Of a stretch of DNA of 36,256 nt, positions 10,151 through 17,312 are shown piece by piece; position 1 is the first letter of the stretch, and the number at the start of each line of letters is the position of its first letter. This DNA comes from a virus. Below the pieces are notes generated by a model. That model ran no database searches. It was not told where the DNA came from and saw nothing but the letters and a program-made list of their open reading frames with translations. Made by a program: the position numbers and the translations under genes. The stretch spans positions 1 to 36,256 of the IMG/VR virus record IMGVR_UViG_3300046534_000500; one strand, 5' to 3'.

Positions 10151-12235
10151 CTAAGTCTTAGGAAGCCTAAGAGCATTAGGTACATAGTGCTCTATTGCAC
10201 TTAAAGATGCTACACCAGGGTTTGTATTATGTATTGTTCGCTCGTAGTATTGATCAGGAGTTTCATCAAAACCTATATTAGAACGTTGAAATATTATATC
10301 AAATGGATCTATTGAACCATCTCCTAATAAACTCTGAGCTTCGTCTATCTTTTCTTGTCTATCTTTTGCGGTCTCTAAGAAATCACCTGTTTCTTTATAG
10401 ATCTCACTAAGAGCGTCATTAATAGGTTTACCTAGTGCATTTAGGAAAGTTGTAGATGCTGCAAGTAATTCGTTTGCCCAGGGTAAACCAGCATGACTAA
10501 TAATATCATAAGACTTAGATGCTATTGCTATTACTATAGCTACAGCTAACGCAATAAAAGTATTTTCTAAACCAAACTCTTTAATAAATAAGTCTAATAG
10601 GTACTCTATAACTAACCCTTTTAAGTAAATTTCTACTACTAGCGTTAGCACCAGCGCTGTAGCTACCCATACACTTGCTGCTAAAGACACGGCAATTAAT
10701 TCAGGTTGCAGGGTGTATACAGATAAAGCTATACCTAAAATTTGAATTAGACCTATAAATCCAGGGGTCTCATACCATTCAAGATGCGATACAGTTCTTG
10801 TATTAATCTCTAGCATTAAAGCAACTTTTAATAAGTCATTTCTTTTAATATAACTGTTAGAAAATCTTTTTAAAGTAGTTAAATTAACTGGTATAAATAG
10901 CGGCCAATAAGCATCTGTACCATAGTCTCTAGTACTAGCTGTTACTGCCCTATTACGCTCAGTACTTGAGAAACTACCATCAGGAGCGTATACAGTGCGT
11001 AACCCGTATACAGTAAGTTCTGAATAAGAATTCGGGGTTAGTTGCTTTCGTATAATTAAAAATCCACCGGTAGTAGATTGACTGCTGGGAGCAGTAAGTC
11101 CTGGTATTGGTCCACTTGGATTAGTTGTATAGGTGTAAGAATCATTTCTTCCATATATTTTAGTAGCTTCTGTGAATGTCCCTGAGTATATTTTTTCATC
11201 TACAAAAGCAACACTGATAGCGTAATAGAAGTTGACCGTGGTAAGTCTTATGTAAAATCCACGAGTGTCTGTACCAAATCCACCTCCTTCATCTCTTAAG
11301 TCCATAAAAGAAATCATCTCATAGAATGTAGTCCATAAATATTCTATTGCGACTGAGTTGGTTGTAGTGATATCTATTCCAAACTGTATAGAAGCATCTT
11401 CAATATCACCTATATCAGGGTTAGCAGAAACACTGGCGGCAACATCATCAAAGTCTACGCCAATAAGATTTGCAGCAACTACAGCGGAAGCATAACCTTC
11501 ATCAGTATTATCTAGGGTATGCTTTTCTACTCTTAAGGGGATTACCGGTAAGAAGTCTACTAAGTTAGTACTTTCAACAGTTGCATTATCTAATTCGGGA
11601 TATACACCAGTTGAAGGATTATATATCCAATACTTAAATACAGTAGGTGCTGCCAAAGTATGATACACAATCATATGATATAAGTTAGTTAACAAAAATC
11701 CTGTTAAAGGTTCCGTAAAAACTTCTACAGTAGGAGGGGATGCATCAATCAACTGTACTGAATAAGATATATCTAGATCACCCCCTATAAAATCGGCATC
11801 CAAATAAGTAACTACAGTATCCGCTGCAACAGTAAAAGGGGGATTACTCACTACTTCTGTATCGAGATCATACCCATATAACGCAAGCATCCTCTCCTCT
11901 GCAAAGAACTTTTCATCTCCTTCTGCAAAGTTAGCAGAATCTATTTGTATATCTTCTCCTTCTATTACGGTAATTACATTTTGTAAATCAATATCTATAG
12001 TACGAGTGAATAAAGCATAGTCTACAGTAGGGCTGCCATAATAATACTCTGGTCCCTTACTATACTCCTGCAACTTTTTAACTAGAGTATGTAGCCCTTG
12101 AGTGCTCCCCTTTAGAATAGTTCCTGCTATATCTGCATCATACTTATTAGCTTCCAAAATAATATTGGAATTACTAGGAGCACTCTCTGTTAAAATAGGG
12201 GTTATGTATATACCCCTATATACTTCACTTGGCAT
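10151..12235 (-). CDS. Large virion-module protein with C-terminal membrane segments
   Basis: A 694-residue protein I do not recognise as a family. The first 480 residues look beta-rich and acidic. Residues about 492-537 and 557-573 form two or three strongly hydrophobic, Ile/Leu/Val/Ala-rich segments, separated by short charged turns, followed by an amphipathic helical region and a polar tail. It lies between gp54-like and gp52-like genes, the slot of N4 gp53, so it is probably a virion component. Membrane spans in an internal virion protein would suit a role in the conduit that carries DNA and the polymerase across the host envelope; this is inference. AGGGA lies seven bases before the ATG, and the spacing to both neighbours is short. 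Confidence 0.7.
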   Translation of the reverse strand: MPSEVYRGIYITPILTESAPSNSNIILEANKYDADIAGTILKGSTQGLHTLVKKLQEYSKGPEYYYGSPTVDYALFTRTIDIDLQNVITVIEGEDIQIDSANFAEGDEKFFAEERMLALYGYDLDTEVVSNPPFTVAADTVVTYLDADFIGGDLDISYSVQLIDASPPTVEVFTEPLTGFLLTNLYHMIVYHTLAAPTVFKYWIYNPSTGVYPELDNATVESTNLVDFLPVIPLRVEKHTLDNTDEGYASAVVAANLIGVDFDDVAASVSANPDIGDIEDASIQFGIDITTTNSVAIEYLWTTFYEMISFMDLRDEGGGFGTDTRGFYIRLTTVNFYYAISVAFVDEKIYSGTFTEATKIYGRNDSYTYTTNPSGPIPGLTAPSSQSTTGGFLIIRKQLTPNSYSELTVYGLRTVYAPDGSFSSTERNRAVTASTRDYGTDAYWPLFIPVNLTTLKRFSNSYIKRNDLLKVALMLEINTRTVSHLEWYETPGFIGLIQILGIALSVYTLQPELIAVSLAASVWVATALVLTLVVEIYLKGLVIEYLLDLFIKEFGLENTFIALAVAIVIAIASKSYDIISHAGLPWANELLAASTTFLNALGKPINDALSEIYKETGDFLETAKDRQEKIDEAQSLLGDGSIDPFDIIFQRSNIGFDETPDQYYERTIHNTNPGVASLSAIEHYVPNALRLPKT

Positions 12236-12247
12236 AGCAGATCCCTG

Positions 12248-13588
12248 TTAAGCAGGTGTAGTGAATGAAGTAGAACTAACTACAGTAGAGAAAACCCCAG
12301 TAGCATTCTGATGTATAAAATGCATGTAGTAAGTAGTAGCAGCAGTCAGTCCTGTAACAAGTATAGTTTGTATACCTGCAGTAGTTACTGTTGTCTGTGT
12401 ACCTGAGTTTATTACTGCACCACCCAGTTCTTCTACATTAGTAGTAACCAAACTATACATAGTACCTGTAGCAGCAGTAGTTACGATGCTACCAGTAGCA
12501 GTTGTTGCAGCTGTTGCGCTTGCTCCAGGTAAGCTAATAGAGATACTATTAGAATCTGCACCGATACCTAGTTTAAGTCTATCAACTGCTTCTTTGATAG
12601 AATCATCATTGATTCCAGCAGGTCCTGCAAGAGCCTTATCTGTAGACTGACGTATACTCCACGTATCCAGTAACATCTTAGTTGCAGCCTGTTCAGCATT
12701 ACGTAAGAAACCATCTGCTTGTCTCTGATACAACGTAGCCTGCTTACCCATAATAGAATCATTAGCTGCAATATCTTGTGTCTGAGCAGTCTCAGTTACT
12801 GTCTTCTGGTTTAGCAATGCAATCTCTTCTACTAGCTTAAGTTGTTGTGAACTCAATATAGTATTTGTAGTAAGAGCATTTGCTGTATTCTGCTCTATAG
12901 CATTAATTTCTGCTGTACCTTTTTCAAAATCTTGGATAGTGTTCAATGCAACCTGTGCATTAATAACAATTTCACCATCTACTTTACTTTTCTGGCTTAT
13001 TAGTAAACCATCCTCAGTAACCATGTTGAGTAACTTCTGCTCTGTTAGGTCAGTATTGGCATTGATCTGTAGTAAGTCTGCTGCCATATTCAAATTTTGT
13101 TGAACCTTGTTGGCAGTCTCTTCTATAGCTAATGCAATACCTTCAGTAGTTATTTTAACTTCTTCAATAACTTTTAATGTTTGTTGCTCATTAAGAGCAA
13201 GCTGTGAATCCATCACATCCAACTGCTTAGTTTTAATTAGTAATTCAGCTTCTGAGTTGAGCTTATCAACATCGGCCTGAATAGATTGCTTAGCTAACAA
13301 GGTTCCTTGCGCTTGGGCATTAAGTAATTCTTGATCAATTACTAGTTTTTGTGATTTAGTTAGTTCAGCTTGTACATCCGCTTGCTGAACTCCCAAAAGG
13401 TATGCAAGAGATTGTTGCATAGCTCCCTGCATACCTTGTAAGAGTAAGTTGGAATAATCAGTAGCATTGATACGGTTCTTAAGGAACGCTTGCTCTAGAC
13501 GTATAGAGGAAGCTTCCATAAGCTTATCAAATACACCATCGCCATCAATGGTTCCAGATGTTAAGTCTTGTATTAGTATTTCAGCCAT
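12248..13588 (-). CDS. gp54-like coiled-coil virion protein with C-terminal FN3-like domain
   Basis: The 446-residue protein begins with IQDLTSGTIDGDGVFDKLM and TDYSNLLLQGMQGAMQQS, a start typical of the N4 gp54 family of head-tail virion proteins. Residues about 60-300 are a long Gln/Leu-rich helix with repeated LLNQ/LLIKTKQ-type stretches, consistent with coiled coil. The last 82 residues are different: a Thr/Ala-rich beta domain (LVTGLTAATTYYMHFIHQNA) of fibronectin type III character, clearly related to a domain in the gene ending at 22436. N4 gp54 is about 30 kDa, so the FN3-like part looks like an addition. It could sit on the outside of the head-tail junction. Start ATG has GGAA upstream. 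Confidence 0.8.
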   Translation of the reverse strand: MAEILIQDLTSGTIDGDGVFDKLMEASSIRLEQAFLKNRINATDYSNLLLQGMQGAMQQSLAYLLGVQQADVQAELTKSQKLVIDQELLNAQAQGTLLAKQSIQADVDKLNSEAELLIKTKQLDVMDSQLALNEQQTLKVIEEVKITTEGIALAIEETANKVQQNLNMAADLLQINANTDLTEQKLLNMVTEDGLLISQKSKVDGEIVINAQVALNTIQDFEKGTAEINAIEQNTANALTTNTILSSQQLKLVEEIALLNQKTVTETAQTQDIAANDSIMGKQATLYQRQADGFLRNAEQAATKMLLDTWSIRQSTDKALAGPAGINDDSIKEAVDRLKLGIGADSNSISISLPGASATAATTATGSIVTTAATGTMYSLVTTNVEELGGAVINSGTQTTVTTAGIQTILVTGLTAATTYYMHFIHQNATGVFSTVVSSTSFTTPA

Positions 13589-13607
13589 TACTGATTATTC
13601 CTATTAG

Positions 13608-14147
13608 TTATTCGTCGATTGAACGTGAGATTGCTTGGCGTTCTTTAAGTTCTTGAATCTCATCAGGAGTCAATGGAGGTAACTCTGTGATTACATACTC
13701 ACTAATTTGCTTACCAGCTTTAACTCGTGCACCTTGTGCAGTCTTCTTCCAAGAGAATACCTGACATTTCTTCTCACGTAGAACATTTAAAATGATTTGG
13801 GGTACATGCCATCCCTCTTCATTGTTGAAGGGAATGTACTTAGTTGTGGAACCTATTAATGAGTTCCCTGCTGTAAAGGTATCACCTTCACTTTCTGATT
13901 TTTCTGGGTTACGACAGCTTACCACTACACGAACTAGTCGATGAGCTTCTTTACGTCTACGAGCAATATATTGGGATCTACTTTCAGATTTAGAATCTTT
14001 GCTTACTGGTTCTACTGGAGCATCTTCTATAAGCATGCCATTAACTAGTAGTTTTAGTTTATCTACTCCAAGGTTCACATGGTGCGTGATACCCATTTGT
14101 TTTGCTCTTGCTACTAAAGTGGCTCTCTCATCTAGATTGGCTGACAT
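13608..14147 (-). CDS. gp55-like conserved phage protein
   Basis: A 179-residue protein corresponding in position and character to N4 gp55. The N-terminus (LDERATLVARAKQMGI) looks like a short helical, LEM/SAP-like lead. A basic stretch follows (SRSQYIARRRKEAHRLVRVVV), then a beta-rich core with CRNPEKSESEGDTFTAGN and TKYIPFNNEEGWHVPQIILN, and a C-terminal EVITELPPLT-like segment. The family is found next to the capsid gene in N4-like phages; its role is not known to me. It lies downstream of the capsid terminator at 14188-14213, so its expression should depend on readthrough or another promoter. Confidence 0.75.
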   Translation of the reverse strand: MSANLDERATLVARAKQMGITHHVNLGVDKLKLLVNGMLIEDAPVEPVSKDSKSESRSQYIARRRKEAHRLVRVVVSCRNPEKSESEGDTFTAGNSLIGSTTKYIPFNNEEGWHVPQIILNVLREKKCQVFSWKKTAQGARVKAGKQISEYVITELPPLTPDEIQELKERQAISRSIDE

Positions 14148-14187
14148 GTATAAATCTCTCTATTTAGTTATGGGGTTGTTTCACCCA

Positions 14188-14213
14188 AAAAGGCCGCCCA
14201 AAGGCAGCCTTTT
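14188..14213 (-). terminator. Rho-independent terminator after the capsid gene
   Basis: In the minus-strand transcript an 11-pair stem (arms 14213-14203 and 14198-14188) closes on a four-base loop (14202-14199). The 5' arm is A-rich then GGCUGCC, the 3' arm GGCGGCC then U-rich. The single C/A mismatch seen on the plus strand becomes a G-U pair in minus-strand RNA, which points to minus-strand use. It lies 15 bases beyond the capsid stop codon and before the gp55-like gene. Confidence 0.85.
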
Positions 14214-14227
14214 GTACTACTTAACTC

Positions 14228-15712
14228 TTACCATTCAGCTACTAACTTCATAAGCGCGATACGCTCAGGACGTAATACCATGAAACCGTAGTACCACTTG
14301 ATGCTCATGAAACCTAACTCACCATATGGATCTGTACGGTCAGCAGTCTCAACACCAGGCTTCTTGTGGGTGATCTTGAACTTCACAGTCTTACCATCAG
14401 TTTGGAAACCGATGTTAACAAATGAGCCAGAACCGACTACAACAGCAGGGAATACGTCGTAGTTACCACCAGTTTCACGGTAACCATCGTTAGTACCAAC
14501 AGCAGCACCAGCACCTGCCCAATGAAGCATTTCAGGAACAACTATGATCTTGAATGAACCAATTGCACCAATCTCGCCTTCAGCTAGAGTACCTGCTGAG
14601 CCGTACTGATGAACAGGAACAAATGCTTGATTGTTGAAATGATCAGTCATACGCTTGAACATTGGGACTAACTCAGAACCACAGTGAATGTAGCGAGTAG
14701 AGCCAACAGTCTTAGTATCAACCATACGAGAACCAGTGATGATAGTAGTCTCTTTAGGGCAACGGTTGTTGTCCAAATCGATATCTAACTTCATCAAGTC
14801 ATCATAAGTAAGAATAGATGCAGTAACACCGTTCTCACCAGTAATTTCAATTGTTGCAGTAGCTTCGCCACCAAAACGTACAACACCTGCAGCATTCAAG
14901 ATATCAATCTGAAGTTGATCTTCATTGATTTCTTCTGCACCCATAATCATCTCACGAGAGATGTGACTCATTAGCTGGTCATCAGTATCAAAGTCCAAAG
15001 ACTCTTGAGTGTATTCTGAGAAGAAACCAAACTTGTTTAATGAACCGGTAAGTTCAACACGTTTGAAGCCGACTCGGTTAACACGACCACCAAATTCAGT
15101 GATAGCAGGGAACTTACCAGCGATTGTACCAATGTCCTTACTAGAACCGTAAAGGTTACCAGACTCAGGTACAGCATCACCAACAGTATCACCAGTGAAA
15201 CGGTAGCCTTTAACATAAGCAACACCGTCAGCAGAGTTAACACCATCTACATACTTAAGTGCTTCAGTAGCACCTGTCAATGTAAGACCTAGACCACCAG
15301 ATACAACAGCACGCACCATAAATGAATTTACAAGAGTTTGCGCAGCAACCAATGCAGCAGCTGCAGTTGCACCTTCACCAACAAACGTAATATTACGTCT
15401 ATTAGAATAATCAGGTTGTGTGCCAACAGTAGTTTCAGGATGTTGTACAGTGATTGTGATCTTCTGGTTCACAGTAAGACCTGCAGCATCAATACCTTGA
15501 TCGTTGATGTTAGCATCGTCTAGCATAGGCAAGTAGTGGTATCGCTTAATAGCTTTACCCATATGCTTAGGCATGTTTTCTACAGTACTCATCTGACCGA
15601 AGAAGCGTTTTTTCTTTGCTTCAATCAGACTAGCTTTATTCCATTTGTCGATATTAAACTGGGTTCCAATGCTGGAATCCTGTCCGTTACCGTATGCTTG
15701 TTCGTTAGACAT
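14228..15712 (-). CDS. Major capsid protein (N4 gp56-like) with an apparent insertion
   Basis: This 494-residue protein builds the icosahedral shell (HK97 fold expected). Stretches such as FFGQMSTVENMPKHMGKAIK, YHYLPMLDDANINDQGID, GGRVNRVGFKRVEL, FGFFSEYTQESLDFD and VPEMLHWAGAGAAVGTN are strongly N4 gp56-like. N4 gp56 is about 400 residues; the extra length falls between DQGIDAAG (about residue 78) and NLYGSSKDIG (from 186), a Thr/Val/Ala-rich beta-type segment. In N4-like capsids those two motifs are, as I remember, nearly adjacent. The gene is followed by a strong terminator, fitting high expression. A short AT-rich leader with GTGAGA precedes the ATG. Confidence 0.95.
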   Translation of the reverse strand: MSNEQAYGNGQDSSIGTQFNIDKWNKASLIEAKKKRFFGQMSTVENMPKHMGKAIKRYHYLPMLDDANINDQGIDAAGLTVNQKITITVQHPETTVGTQPDYSNRRNITFVGEGATAAAALVAAQTLVNSFMVRAVVSGGLGLTLTGATEALKYVDGVNSADGVAYVKGYRFTGDTVGDAVPESGNLYGSSKDIGTIAGKFPAITEFGGRVNRVGFKRVELTGSLNKFGFFSEYTQESLDFDTDDQLMSHISREMIMGAEEINEDQLQIDILNAAGVVRFGGEATATIEITGENGVTASILTYDDLMKLDIDLDNNRCPKETTIITGSRMVDTKTVGSTRYIHCGSELVPMFKRMTDHFNNQAFVPVHQYGSAGTLAEGEIGAIGSFKIIVVPEMLHWAGAGAAVGTNDGYRETGGNYDVFPAVVVGSGSFVNIGFQTDGKTVKFKITHKKPGVETADRTDPYGELGFMSIKWYYGFMVLRPERIALMKLVAEW

Positions 15713-15742
15713 TATATATTCTCACTTTAATTAATTGTGAGC

Positions 15743-16903
15743 TCACATGCTTGCCATAAATTCTTCATCAGTCATATTTAAGTATGCCTTCTGAGGTTTG
15801 GCTGTAGCAGGTTTACTCTTCGTTGTAGCCGAAGCCTTTTTCTGTTCTAAATTGGGATCGATTTTCCCCTTAGGCTTAATAGCTTTAGTAATGGTTCGTG
15901 GTGTTTGCGCAACAGGTTTCTCCTCCGGGGAAGATAAGTGTGCAAAGAGACCTTCACCGTTCATACGTTCTGCTACTTGACCATAGGCTTCTATTTCCGA
16001 TACACCCATATAACTACCTAACATCTTCTCCTGCTCTAAACGTTCCATGATTGAGTCATAGATACCTGCGTTCATATGACTGTCTAGAATGTTTAGTAAT
16101 GCTGGTTTAGATCTTAAGATTACTCTACTGGATTCACCCCACTTAGTAGAAAGTAGACTTACTATTTCAGGTGCGTTTTCTGAGTTTTCTAAATCAGTTA
16201 ACACATCATCTAAAGCTAGTTTGTCTTCCCCTCCAGAGTAAGCTTCTGGTTGGTACGAAGAGGCAGCTTCCATGTTCATGTTCAGTGGATCTAACTTAGC
16301 ATCAGTAAACAGTTTTGCAATTGCAGCTGGGTCCTTCTTATCCAATGCGATGAGGAAATCTAGCTTACCTTCTGCCAGTAAACCGTGTTCCTTCATCTTT
16401 TGTTGTAGTAAGCGAGCAGGCTTTAAACTCTCCATGCTTTTTGTATAACCCATACCCATAGATATGAACTTACGCGCTTCTTCAACCGATCTAATAGTAT
16501 TCTTCTTTCCGTTAGCTTGTATAGGAGCAAACAGCTCCTCTACCTGAGCTTGATAATTGATAGCCTCTGCTTCTTTAGGCTTACCTTTTTTACCTACTTC
16601 TTCTTCGTCAGTCTCATCTTCCTCGACTTCTGAAGTTTCATCTTCTGAACTCGCATCCGATGTTCCATCGGAAGTCTCTTCAGAAGTTTCATCTTCAGAA
16701 CTCTCTTCAGATTCGTCTTCCTCAGTTAATTTGTCAGTTACTTTATCAGTAACAACTGCTTCCTCTTCTGGCGTTTCAGCTTCTGCTTCTTCGCCTTGCT
16801 CGTTGGACGAGTCTTCGACATCTGCTGCTACCTCAGTAAAATCTTGTGCAAGGAATGCCTCATCGGACATTTCCCAAACTTCTGGTTGAGTTTCTGTAGT
16901 CAT
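15743..16903 (-). CDS. Scaffold-like acidic protein (gp57-like)
   Basis: A 386-residue protein immediately upstream of the capsid gene, the usual place for a scaffolding protein and the slot of N4 gp57. Residues about 25-110 are an extremely acidic, Ser/Thr-rich low-complexity stretch. The middle (about 115-310) is predicted helical (VEEARKFISMGMGYTKSMES, KPARLLQQKMKEHGL). The C-terminus is basic (KAIKPKGK, KSKPATAKPQKA), as in scaffolds that bind capsid protein electrostatically. The two ends carry near-identical short motifs, EMSDEAFLA (residues 11-19) and NMTDEEFMA. AGGAG lies six bases before the ATG, inside the end of the gp58-like gene. The scaffolding role is inferred. Confidence 0.75.
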   Translation of the reverse strand: MTTETQPEVWEMSDEAFLAQDFTEVAADVEDSSNEQGEEAEAETPEEEAVVTDKVTDKLTEEDESEESSEDETSEETSDGTSDASSEDETSEVEEDETDEEEVGKKGKPKEAEAINYQAQVEELFAPIQANGKKNTIRSVEEARKFISMGMGYTKSMESLKPARLLQQKMKEHGLLAEGKLDFLIALDKKDPAAIAKLFTDAKLDPLNMNMEAASSYQPEAYSGGEDKLALDDVLTDLENSENAPEIVSLLSTKWGESSRVILRSKPALLNILDSHMNAGIYDSIMERLEQEKMLGSYMGVSEIEAYGQVAERMNGEGLFAHLSSPEEKPVAQTPRTITKAIKPKGKIDPNLEQKKASATTKSKPATAKPQKAYLNMTDEEFMASM

Positions 16904-16906
16904 AAC

Positions 16907-17251
16907 TTACTCCTCTGACTCAGACTCTTCTTGAAGTAATTCCTCGCGTGTGTTGTTCATTGCATCTAGTTCAGCAGCGAACTGCTTGCCCTGCATACGC
17001 TTTATAAATAGGAACTGTTGCAACTCCCCAATACCAATCATAGCATTCTCAATACTCATCTGATTGGCTTGATCTGCCATACCAGGCATTGCTTTACGCT
17101 GAACCAACAAAGCAGCATTATCTTTGAAGTAGCCTTCGGTGATAACCAGCTTAAAATCTTTATTACGGAAGAGTCGATCAATTGCTTCTGACTCTTTAAT
17201 AGATCTTTTTGCTACTTCAATACTTACTTCAATCTGTTCTACTGTAGACAT
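16907..17251 (-). CDS. gp58-like small helical protein
   Basis: A 114-residue, mostly helical protein between portal and scaffold-like genes, in the slot of N4 gp58. It starts MSTVEQIEVSIEVAKRSI, has a central RNKDFKLVITEGYFKDNAALL segment and ends in a Glu/Ser-rich tail. The segment KDFKLVITEGYF..AA.LV recurs, as I remember, in small phage proteins encoded near portals. Its role is unknown. It is separated from the portal stop by about 60 bases that contain a small hairpin, and from the next gene by three bases. Confidence 0.7.
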   Translation of the reverse strand: MSTVEQIEVSIEVAKRSIKESEAIDRLFRNKDFKLVITEGYFKDNAALLVQRKAMPGMADQANQMSIENAMIGIGELQQFLFIKRMQGKQFAAELDAMNNTREELLQEESESEE

Positions 17252-17294
17252 GGGGTATTACCTATATTGTATGTGTGGTCTTTCGACACGTTCC

Positions 17295-17310
17295 GGGAGA
17301 TTATTCCCCC
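17295..17310 (-). other. Small hairpin just after the portal stop codon
   Basis: In minus-strand RNA the sequence GGGGGA-AUAA-UCUCCC forms a six-pair stem with one G-U pair, starting two bases past the portal stop codon. No U-tract follows, so it is not a classic terminator. It could stabilise or mark an mRNA end; it may also be chance. Confidence 0.3.
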
Positions 17311-17312
17311 TA

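Noticed and set aside
15721-15746. Inverted repeat CTCAC / GTGAG and palindrome GTGAGCTCAC between scaffold-like and capsid genes
   Set aside because: The stem is five pairs with a long AT loop and no U-tract, and it overlaps a stop codon; too weak to call.
16557-16889. Plus-strand open frame, very Ser-rich
   Set aside because: It mirrors the acidic Glu/Asp/Ser stretch of the scaffold-like gene on the other strand.
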